DNA of 64,000 nucleotides from Gloeopeniophorella convolvens. Its lineage: Eukaryota; Basidiomycota; Agaricomycetes; Russulales. A program made the translations under genes and the position numbers. Within the stretch, counting starts at the first letter, position 1. Each line of letters opens with the position of its first letter. The stretch is from NCBI GenBank assembly GCA_022496205.1, contig WTXD01000002.1, forward strand, positions 1,178,001-1,242,000, written 5' to 3'. The notes beneath the pieces were generated by a model. That model was not told the origin of the DNA, ran no database searches, and was given only the letters and a program-made list of their open reading frames with translations. Below, one piece after another: positions 54,848 to 64,000 of the stretch.

Positions 54848-57800
54848 ATGTTCGCCGCCGCCACTTCCTTCTTCTCGAGATCGAACATCTCGCAGAACTA
54901 CACCATCGGTGGACCCTCTGCTGGTAGTCGCGCTCCTACCCCTGCACCAGGCGCGGGCGCGTCCTCTTCGACTCTCCCGGCGCCTGCACATGTACCCTCT
55001 TTCCAAGTTGGCTTATGGCGCGTGCAGTCGGCGACACACAAGGTTACGGGCAAACGCGTCTCTGTGTGGACGCTCGACAAGAGGAACGCGGAGATTGATC
55101 GCATGACGCCAATGGCGAAGGATAAGACGATGGATGTGCTGAAGGCTGAGGTGCGTTGTGCACTATGTGGGGTCGGGAATGGTGTTGTCTGACCTTCGCA
55201 ACGATATAGGCGACGTCCTTGAGCAAGCTGAGGCACCCCTGTATACTTGGTAGGCGCGATGTTCCTCATTCACGTATGTCACATTCACCTCACGATGCCA
55301 AAGAGATGGTCGAACCCTTAGAGGAGACGCGCAACGAACTGATCTTTGCTACTGAACCTCTGCTGTCCTCGCTCTACCTCGCCATCCCCGGTTCTCCATA
55401 CTCGTCTTCGCTGGTCGACTTAGACGAAGTCGAGGCGGGTCTGACTTCTCTGTGTGTCACGACCATCGCAGCTAACGGGATTATGCAGATCCAAAAAGGC
55501 ATACTGCAGTTGTGCAAAGGCCTATCGTTCCTCCACACATCTGCTCGCACCATCCACTCCAACATCAATCCAGAGTGCATTCTCATTAACAATGCCGTAT
55601 GTCGGGTGACGCGTTCGGAGTGGGCGAGGCTCAAGTTTTGTGCAGGGTGACTGGAAGATAGGTGGACTGGGCCTTACCATACCGCTCAAGCGGCCTGACG
55701 GATCCTCCACCGAATGGGAGTTTCCCACCTTCGACAATCGAATGCCTCCGTACACCCAACGATCGTTCGACTATATTGGTGCGTGCAGAGTGCGCCCTTA
55801 GCGGAAGTACCGTCTCAACGTCGTCATAAGCCCCGGAATACGTTCTTGATGAGGTTCTGAACACCGCATCTGATCTGTACTCGCTGGGGTGCTTGATATA
55901 TGCGGTGCATCTCAAGGGAGAGCCGCCATTCAAGAACTTTGGCAACCTGGCAAGCGTGAGGGAGCATGCCGGGCGGCCTCTCTCCGGGATCGCGCGATTG
56001 GACAAGGATCTGCAAGGTGCGCCGCTTCTTGCTTGGCTCTGCTTACATCGTCCTGAGCGCTCTGCAGCGATGCTTGATTCTTTGATCACCCGGCACCACC
56101 ATAACAGGCTGACGCCCACCTCGTTGCCGTCTCACTCGTTCTTCTCGTCCCTGCCGATCTCGACACTGAACTTCCTGGATCGGTCTAACTTTGCGGCGAA
56201 GTCGCGCGAAGAGAAAATCTCGTTCATGAAGGGGTTAGCGGGCGTCCTTGACCGCTTCTCGGAAGGGCTTCGTATACGCAAGATTCTTCCATCTCTGCTA
56301 GAAGAGGTGATTACAAACCTCCTGGTTTGCTTTGTGAGCTTATTCCCTCCCCCAGATGAAAGACACCCACCTGCTGCCGTACATTCTGCCCAATGTCTTT
56401 TCTATCTCGAAGATTATATCACCCCAGCAATTCGCTTCTTTGGTTCTACCCAGCCTCAAACCCTTGTTTGTCGTCAAGGAACCACCGCAAAACATGCTGA
56501 CTCTTCTGGATAACCTTGGCACCCTACAACAGAAGACGGAGAAGGCCGTGTTCCGGGAGCGTGCGTAGCCGCTCTCTTGTTATTTCTGTAAGCGGGCCGA
56601 CAACTTCCTCAGATGTCCTACCCCTGGTGTACAACGCGCTTGAATCTGAGCACGCGGTCGTGTGTTACCTTTGTCTTTCTCTTGGTCCTGTGACTTAGCT
56701 GTGGTCAGGTTCAAGAACGTGCTCTTGGCGTCGTGCCGGATCTGTGCGAGAGCATAGACTACGCCGAGGTCCAGGGCGTCTTGTTCCCCAGGGTCGCGGT
56801 ACGCGGTCTGAAAGCATCCCGTGGAGCGCTCGCCGATGCCTTTTGCAGCTGGTCTTCACGAAAACGCGCATCCTGTCCGTGAAAGTTGCAACGCTTGTCA
56901 CATTCTTGAGTATGGTCAAGACGCTCGACCAGGTAAAGCGCATCCACACCGGGTTTGGTTAATGCTCACTTTACCACAGACGAGTTTGACGCAAAAGCTC
57001 GTGCCTCTTCTCTCAAAGATCCGCACAAAGGAGCCAGCTGTAACGGTACGTCCAGGCTGTCATATCTGTCAGGGCGTTCGTTTATCTTAGGCAGATGGCT
57101 ACTCTGTCGGTGCAAGAAGCAATGGGCTTGAAGGTCGACCGGGAAGCCGTGGCCACGCTTGTGCTCCCTCAGCTCTGGGCGATGTCAATTGGCCCTCGTA
57201 AGCTTCTTTCATATGCCGCTTACTTCGCCACCTGAAGATGCTTCTAACAGTGTTGAACCTCGAGCAGTTTCAGCGCTTCATGGCCGTCATTCGTAAGCTG
57301 GGAGACCGCGTAGAGCACGAGCACAACCAGTTCTTGCGCGATTCGCAGCGCATAGAAGATCGGTCGGCGACTGTCAACGGCGCCAAAGGCGGTGCTGTCC
57401 CTGGCACCAGCGGCATGGACTTCGCAAGCCTCGTTGGCGGGGCTAGCACTGCCACGGTTAAGGCCGACACCGAGATCAGCGGGGACTGGGAAGACGATGT
57501 CTGGGGCAGCATCCTGTCGTCTGCGCCCGAGGTTCGCCGCTCGTCGATCACCTCGGACTGCTGCAGTCTTGCTGACGTACCGCTGCAGAATGCACCACAA
57601 AGCCCGTCAGTACCGTCGGCGCGGTTTTCCCCCTTGTCCCCCATTGCATCGCAGTCCACGCAGAGCCTTCCGTCATCGCCACGTTTAAGTGGGCCCACCA
57701 CGTCTCCGGCGCCTAACCCTTCTACGTCACGAACAAACTCGGGCATGCATACGTTGAGAGCGACACCAGCTGCAACGCTATCATTCACTCCCCAGCCGTT

Positions 57801-58212
57801 TGCTTCGAGTTCTCGTTTATCGCCTTCCAGTGGGACTATGCAACCCGCCATGACCCCGCAGTCGACTCATCTCAGCAACTCACTATTATCAGCTCAAGCC
57901 GTGCCACACGCGGGCTCTGTCCCGAAACCCAACTACAACGTTTCGCTGTCTGACATCGTCCCAAACTTAAGCCAGCCGCCACCATTCATGTCGTCGTTAG
58001 CGAACCCACCAAACCCTTTCGGTCAGCCTGCCGGCAACGCTTTTGGCGCACCAGCTACGGCACCCATGTCCTCTCCCCCTATATTTGCCTCGCGGCCGGC
58101 CATGGGCGACATTCTAACGCCACTCAAACCGCAGCAGACGTCCTCGTTTGCGTCTGGCACGAACAAGTCGGCGTCGAAGGACGTCTGGGGCGACTTCGAT
58201 CCGCTGGCGTAG
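54848..58212 (+). CDS. SCY1: SCY1-like pseudokinase (SCYL2 type)
   Basis: Protein-kinase-like HEAT-repeat protein of clathrin-coated vesicle traffic between Golgi and endosomes. Start MFAAATSFFSRSNISQNYTI at 54848. The kinase-like domain is degenerate: HSNINPECILIN replaces the HRDLKPEN loop (catalytic Asp lost) and WKIGGLGLTIP replaces DFG. FDYIAPEYVLDEVLNTASDL and YSLGCLIYAVHLKGEPPFKN keep the C-lobe. HEAT-like repeats follow (KDTHLLPYILPNVFSI; LTQKLVPLLSKIRTKEPAVT). The long Ser/Pro/Thr-rich tail with many Asn-Pro dipeptides ends WGDFDPLA, resembling clathrin/adaptor-binding motifs. About ten exons; the last, from about 57238, encodes 324 residues without interruption. Confidence 0.88.
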
Positions 58213-58394
58213 GATGGAGCAAGGCAGTCTTTGATATCTCTCCAATGTTGTTGATACCATATGGCACCGGGGTCTCCTAATCCATTCTTCTCCGCGAGAG
58301 GAAGACACACGCATAGTGGATCGCATGAGGGTGACTAATGATTGGCAGTTCGCCGCAATCCTGCGCCGACATGATCCTCATAACACCTTCGGCA

Positions 58395-61300
58395 TCAGGC
58401 GTTGTACTTCTCTAACCTGACGTTCTCGGCGACCCCGACGCTCGGTGCTTCGATCACCGTTAAGGGGCGCTCGAGCCGGAAGTCCATGCCAAATGGGTTT
58501 GGTAAGGGTTCTCCCAACGGAATCCCGAGAACATCCCTCAGGACTAAGAGAGCGCCTCTCTTTGACCGCACTTCGTTGCCTTCTTTGCAGAGGCCGGTGA
58601 GGATGCCTGCACCCTTCTCGTTAGAGGGTGTAAGGAAGCGATGATAAGGTGCTCACAGCCCTCGCAGCCGTCCCCAGAGCATTCACACGACTCGACGGCC
58701 TCCAGGGCACGGATGAGGAAGTCCGACACTGCATCGGCTGTCGTTAGTTCGCCCAGCATCGCCAATAGCGTGGCGCCTTACCATGGTCAAACGCCTTTGC
58801 GGAAACGCCACCGATACTTCTTCCGGCAACATCGTAGAAGATGAGGCTATTCTCACAATGAGTATGGCGCGCAGGCACTCGTCATATGGCACGCACCGGG
58901 CAGGCCTCTTCCGCGGAGACTCCTCCGCCTTATTCTCCTTTTCGATGGCCTTGCACTCCGTCCGCAGGTCGGAAGCCATGGGGAATTGCTTGAGAAATGC
59001 GTGAGACGCAGAGTGGACCGCGGCGGCGCGGCCGATGTCCTCAGCGTCCAAGAAGTCCAACACCTTTTTGGACACGTCGATCCATATTCCTGTTGTGGTG
59101 TTCTCGTAGGGTGGCATGTCGACATCCACAGACTCGATGATCCTCTGGTCGCTCAAGCTGTGCAAGAATAAGCGGAATACTGGACAAACCCGGGTAGCTG
59201 TACGTGCCGAACTTTGTGATAACCTGGGGTATCGTAAACATACCATCGGGAAGGCTATTCAATACAAACAACGCACCATACACGATTGTGCGTACATCGA
59301 CCCCTACAGAATCGTGAGGATTTGTGCGTGGCAGACGCATGCCACGTACTTCCATAGAGAGCTCTGCGCTGGGATCCTTTGATTTCTCGTATCCGCCATG
59401 TCTGTATGGGATCGACGTCCCTGGAAGAAGTGAGAGCCGCTCAGCAAAGAATCACAGAGATTGGCTCAGAGTACATGCGTGAAGTCCCTGAGGTGCCATC
59501 TCATTGTGAGTAAGGACTCATACTTTCCTGGGTTGGTGCCTCACCTTGGAGTGGTGATCCAACCAACATCCGTTCGTATGAGCTTGGCCTGCTTCGAGTC
59601 GTGGTTGATTTCCTTAACCTGAAAACCAGTGCTCAATATATGACGTCACACTAGAGTGGCGGGCCTGCTCGCACAAGGAAAGTCTTGCCCTGGTGGAGGA
59701 ACTACGAAGGGTTGGTACCAGAACCAAAGAGCGGGCAAGTCATAATCAACTCACAATTGCCCCTTCGTACAGCTCGAACAACGCCCTCGATATTTCGGTC
59801 TCTTCGAGGATGCGACCCTTCACACCCGTGTCTGTGTTGCTGATGTCGACGACCGTATATTTATCTTCGTCCGCACCTCTGATAGAGAGGGCGCGGGCTG
59901 GATGAGGCAGGTTTTTGGGATGTGTGTGATACCTAAGAGACTATCCGATCTGTGATACTCGAATGCGAGCCTGGGCCCACACTCACCAGCCTTCCTCATC
60001 TCGAACAAGTTTGCTTTCGCACAGCGATTTCGTCAGTGGACCAAACCACCGCTCATCGTCTTGCGAGAGCGGCATCTCGTATGCTGCGCACTGAAGGTGG
60101 GCCTCAATAACAAGCGGGATGTCAAGGTTGACAACAAGGTCTGCAGTGGGCTTGTCGAAGAGATCATCCGGGTACTGGGTATAGTGGCTATCGGGGCCGG
60201 ATGAATCCACAATATAGACGGCCAGCGCATCTCGGGCTCGTCTTCCTGCTCTGCCAATTTGCTGGCGCTAGTGGCGCTGTGCATCAATATTGAGTCATAG
60301 AGAAAGCTGGCGGCTGCCTCACAAAGCTGGCAAGGGTCACAGGAAAACCACAGACGATCACGGCATCCAGCACGCCGATGTCTACTCCGAGCTCGAGTGC
60401 ATTTGTTGCCACGAGGCCAAGGAGCCGCCCAGAAAATGCCTCTCGCTCTATCTGCCGCCGCTCGGATGGCTGATAACCTGATCGAGAGTCGTGAGGATGC
60501 GGTGCTGACGGGACGAGGGGTCTTACCGCCGCGGTATGGCATGACTTTCTCGAGTATGTCATACCGTCGCTGCATGCTCAGGGTCGTCCTGACTGCCTTC
60601 ATCGCCTATGAATTGATGTGACGTTAGGGAGCGAAGAACGGAGGCGACTGTATTTACTCACAAGCTCACAGGACTTCCTCGTCTAAGCTCAGGTAAGCAG
60701 TTATTAGAAGGATGATATTTAACACGATTGAACGACCTTGCAGAATAAGATAACGCGAACACCTTTCTTCATCAAGTGAGACATGAGCCTGGCAGCTTCT
60801 GCTGTTGGTGAAGATTGATCACTGTAGGTCCAAAGTAGAAATTCCTTTTTCCCTGATGGGGCACCATCTTCCGTGATTGCTTCTACATCCTGATAATGAT
60901 TTGGAACGCCTTCGGCGACAGTGACACGTGGTATATACACACCTCCAAGCCAAAGATGGACATCATGTGTTCTCTGGGTCTTGAGATGGTGGCGCTACAC
61001 GAGACGAATCGTACGCGGCGATCTGGTAGTTCGGTGTCATGAGACGGAGTTATGCTCGCGAAAAGGTGTCGTTGAATACTGACTGCCTACCGCTGCGCAT
61101 ATCCTTCTGAGGCGCCTCATCACTAGCGCAACATGACTGTCACAGAGGGTCTGTAAATGCTCCGACACAAATTCAGATTAACGGACCTGCCCAGCATCCC
61201 ATGATAATAGTGTAGCTCGTCAACTGCGACAAGCCTGAGGTTCTTGAAAAACCTAAGGAGTGTTCGAAAGTTAGCGATGATGGCCCCCACATGCAGGTGG

Positions 61301-63263
61301 CCAACAACGTACCTGCGCCAGCGCTCCTCGTTGGGTAGTATAGATGCATGAATCGTATCCTGGAACCGCGCTTTAATTTCTGCCACAAATACGAGCTGCT
61401 TCACAGACTATGTTCGTGAACAAGACAGATGCTGTATCACGGATCACTAAGACTGTGGTGAGAGTCGGAAGCCCTGAGACATTTGATACAGCCTACTTGG
61501 TCGCGCCTCCTGCGAGGTGTCGCCATCGTAGGTTGAGACCTGTTCTTTGTCTGAGCATCGAGATAAATGGCGCAAAAGACCACCAACGAATATATGTTCC
61601 AAGGTAGGACAGCAAGCAATCAATTGCTCGAGCGCTGCCTTCTGATCCTGTGCGAGGGCCTAGAGAAGCGATGAGTCTCTCCATGAACGATGCGGTGCGT
61701 GTAATCGACCTTGGTGGGATAAATGAATATCGCCTTCGCATTGCCGTCTTGCTCCAGGAAGCGCAGCAAAGGAACCTAACCTGCGTCAGCGGGATTATAA
61801 CGCCAACGGGTATGGCAATACTTGATAGATAACGGATTTACCGGAGGCCGTACTAGTTGACACGATGACATCTTTTCCATCTGAAAGCGCGGTTATTGCA
61901 TCTGCTTGGTGGGTATACAAAGAAGTAATGCTTCTCGCGTCCCGTAAAGCCGCTTGGATGGCGTCCGAAAGGGGAGGGTCGAGCGTTCCTGCGGCCCCGT
62001 GTCACACAAATGCAGCATACCTCCCACTTCACTCACCAAGGGTGCCCTCCTTGGCTTCGAAGGTTCTCCGGTGCATGATCTGTTCTGTATACCACTGCTG
62101 ATCATAAATTTCATTGACGATGTGATCAATGGATGGCCTTTTCTCGGGGTTGGGTATCTGCGATGGGTCTCCCTCACGATTGGTAGAAGCATTTAGGGGT
62201 ATATGGTCCCGCGCCGCCACCTTAAGGAGGGCTGCAGGGTCTTCAGCATCAGAGAAAGCCTCCAGAAGACTACGTGCACCGTGAGCTGGTACACCTCTCG
62301 GCACTTGCGGAAACTCGTACTCATCGACGGCTGCAATGAAGAGCGCATTCCGTTTCTCGATCAGTTTCTTGACGGAAACAGGATCGAGCGATTCAGGAAC
62401 AAATGGGGAACTATATCATTTATGAGGTCAAAAAAATTTTAACCCGAGGCTGAGTACTCGCTTGTCGTTCGGATTGCGCTTCTTGCGCACCATGCTATCA
62501 TCCATCTCAAGAGTGAGTACGTGATCGCCGTTGTCACTGGATCTTGAGCGCAGTGTCTCTACGTAGTCCGAATAAACGTCTTGCTTAGGATCCAGGTTCT
62601 GAGTAGAGACGTTGAGCTTCAGGTGGTTGGCAGGTGTATACGCGAACGTCATGATGTCAGGTAGGAGGGCCCTGTAAAGACCATGAACACGAGCCGAACA
62701 TGATGCGGGATATGACCAATACTTGATCTCTGCGACCTTCTCCAGTTCGAGTGGTCTGGAGACTGAGGTATGAGGAATGTCCGACTCAGGTCAGAGCAAA
62801 TACTAGCCGGTGGAGGAGACCCTCGATGGAAGCACAGAGCGACTGGAAAGAGGTAGCGAACTGGTTCCTGGAAGTACAAAAGGCCAAAACGGTATTCAGG
62901 GCCTGGGATTTGTGCTGTCAACCTTAGTGCAACAGTATCGAACGTATAGTGGACCTTGAATATCTAGCGTTTGCAGTAAGAATCCTTTGACGGTGTCATT
63001 TAAAGTCATCGGCGAACCGCACCTTGAATAACTAGCAGCACCCTATCGTTCAAACAGTCACATCTTTATTTGGAGATGCTCACCTCTTTGAAGTAATCGG
63101 GCCATAGAGGCTCTGGCAGAGCATTGGCTTCCCTCGCGGCTGTTGGAGAATTCTTGCCCTTCCTTGCTCTCTTCGTCACTTTGCTAGAGTCCACAACGGT
63201 CGATACTTCAACTCCCTTGCGCTTTCTAGAAGACAAATCACTAGGGCCAGCAATTCCCTGCAT
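58395..63263 (-). CDS. HRQ1: RecQ4-like ATP-dependent DNA helicase HRQ1
   Basis: 3'-5' DNA helicase of interstrand-crosslink repair and telomere maintenance. Start MQGIAGPSDLSSRKRKGVEV at 63263 with a basic, NLS-like N-terminus (KVTKRARKGKN). WPDYFKELFKIFKALNTVLA is assembled across two 9-nt exons. Then YEFPQVPRGVPAHGARSLLE, Walker A STSTASGKSVIYQ (near 61830), NLRLVAVDELHYYHGMLG (DExH-type), and the C-terminal RecA lobe RLLGLVATNALELGVDIGVL with ALAVYIVDSSGPDSHYTQYP. The MrfA/Hrq1 C-terminal region has YENTTTGIWIDVSKKVLDFL and a Cys cluster CECSGDGCEGC, ending FRLERPLTVIEAPSVGVAEN near the TGA at 58395-58397. About twenty short exons; not all boundaries were fixed. It diverges from the last gene across 348 bp. 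Confidence 0.9.
62955..62963 (-). other. 9-nt microexon of HRQ1 (second)
   Basis: ATATTCAAG (Ile-Phe-Lys) lies between ACGCTAG and GTCCAC. It is in phase 0 on both sides, with flanking introns 62964-63022 (59 nt) and 62903-62954 (52 nt). It is needed to keep the family spacing between YFKE and ALNTV. Confidence 0.65.
63023..63031 (-). other. 9-nt microexon of HRQ1 (first)
   Basis: TTATTCAAG (Leu-Phe-Lys) lies between GCTGCTAG and GTGCGG, in phase 0. It is preceded by a 52-nt intron (63032-63083, GTGAGC donor). Nearly identical in sequence to the second microexon, which hints at local duplication of an exon-intron unit. Confidence 0.65.
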
Positions 63264-63611
63264 GATGTTGAGATGGTGTTGCTTGCTGAGTTCAATGCGC
63301 GGTGTTCATGTAGTGATGGCCACAAGAGGACAAGACCGTGACATCACCGTTCTGAGGACGCGCGAGACAAGTTCGCGAGACCTTCGCGAGGCGCGTCGAT
63401 CGCGTCGCGTGTCACATATACTAAGTACATGTCACGCGCTGGTCACGTTCACTGCGCGCATCGGGGTCCAGCTGTCCAACACCCACCACCCGCTCACTGC
63501 CTCGGACAAACTGTGCAGCTATATATACTGGCCCCGCGGAGCTGACTGAGTACAGGTGCGCCCCCACGGGATGTATCGTGACTTTCCCCTGACCCCCTAC
63601 AATGACCAGAA
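63264..63611. promoter_or_regulatory. Bidirectional promoter region HRQ1 / small mitochondrial-type gene
   Basis: 348 bp between divergent ATGs. It contains many CGCG steps at 63358-63412 and two GTCAC-containing repeats around 63411-63450 (TGTCACATATACT and ATGTCACGCG). No coding signal. Confidence 0.45.
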
Positions 63612-63887
63612 ATGCGCCCTTCACTACCGCGTCTCGTTCGTGTGGTCCCCCGCTCCACCTTCACAGCCCCAGAACGCGGACTTCCGTCACCAAAGATCTA
63701 CGGGGAGCTACCAAGAGAGGTTAGGAAACCCCCAACTCTTATAGAAGCGCTCCTGAAGCAAAAGGAGGCTGCTGGGGCCAGTTACCCTTCCAACATTCGC
63801 ATAGAACCAGTCGTGTCGAAGAAGACGTTTTCAGGCGTGAAGCGTGAATTGGTTCCATCCGTGAAGGCAATTCTGAAAGAGCAGTGA
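63612..63887 (+). CDS. Small basic protein, probably mitochondrial (91 aa)
   Basis: Single open frame from ATG 63612 to TGA 63885-63887. The first 20 residues (MRPSLPRLVRVVPRSTFTAP) are Arg/Ser/Pro-rich without acidic residues, like a mitochondrial targeting sequence. The rest is Lys-rich with RKPPTLIEALLKQKEAAG and ends VPSVKAILKEQ. I do not recognise the family; a mitochondrial ribosomal or assembly factor is a guess from size and charge only. The open frame and the divergent arrangement with HRQ1 support it being a gene. Confidence 0.55.
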   Translation: MRPSLPRLVRVVPRSTFTAPERGLPSPKIYGELPREVRKPPTLIEALLKQKEAAGASYPSNIRIEPVVSKKTFSGVKRELVPSVKAILKEQ

Positions 63888-64000
63888 TGGTTTCATGTCA
63901 GCAGAGCGTTTAACGTAGAGAGCTCAGTGCAGGCAGTTACGTCCATCCTCTTCGACTTCTTGGGTCTACTTTACACTCGATTTTCGTGCCCACGCGGCCA
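63888..64000. other. 3' flank to window end
   Basis: 113 bp after the last stop; nothing recognisable. Confidence 0.4.

Noticed and set aside
28183..64000. A co-regulated metabolic gene cluster including the nitronate monooxygenase, dioxygenase and epimerase-like genes
   Set aside because: They are separated by housekeeping genes, lie on both strands and share no visible regulatory element, and no backbone enzyme (PKS, NRPS, terpene synthase) is present.
1..64000. tRNA genes
   Set aside because: I scanned intergenic regions by eye for B-box-like GGTTCGAAT patterns and found none with a matching acceptor stem; a dedicated search would be needed to exclude them fully.

Overview
This window is nuclear DNA of a basidiomycete fungus, most likely an agaricomycete. 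The evidence is GC-rich coding DNA, dense genes on both strands with gaps of roughly 100-900 bp, well over 100 short introns (mostly 48-65 nt, donors often GTGCGT or GTGAGC, acceptors YAG), and protein families typical of this group. I see no bacterial, viral or rRNA/tRNA features. All gene models here were assembled by eye from splice sites, reading phase and family conservation; no search was run.

Layout. 1-4.9 kb: the 3' end of a cyclin-L-like gene, the SRP receptor alpha subunit (SRP101) and a Ser/Thr-rich single-pass membrane protein. 4.9-11.6 kb: the accessory-looking part, with a 148-bp inverted-repeat element followed by two tandem paralogous multi-pass membrane protein genes whose four-exon structure is perfectly conserved. 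11.6-20.2 kb: glyoxalase II, SFT2, the decapping scaffold EDC4 and a tiny metallothionein. 20.3-36 kb: BET4, SYF1, an unknown protein, a WD40 protein, a nitronate monooxygenase, cytochrome c heme lyase, SSF1/PPAN, PKA catalytic subunit and a cytochrome b561 protein. 36-47 kb: a GBF1/Gea-type Arf GEF, proteasome alpha4, a ZUP1-type C78 peptidase and TFB3/MAT1. 47-64 kb: a DODA-type dioxygenase, an NAD-dependent epimerase-like protein, 3-hydroxyisobutyrate dehydrogenase, an arrestin-like protein, a SCY1 pseudokinase, the HRQ1 helicase and a small, probably mitochondrial protein.

Most genes are conserved housekeeping genes (secretion and vesicle traffic, RNA processing, protein turnover, detoxification) and do not form one pathway. 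I see no biosynthetic cluster. The most unusual signals are in gene architecture. There are exons of 6, 9, 9 and 12 nt in GLO2, HRQ1 (two in a row) and the cytochrome b561 gene, and a first coding exon in BET4 that holds only the ATG. Five GC-AG introns in four genes are required to keep conserved protein alignments intact. The tandem membrane-protein pair and its neighbouring inverted repeat are the best candidates for lineage-specific biology.
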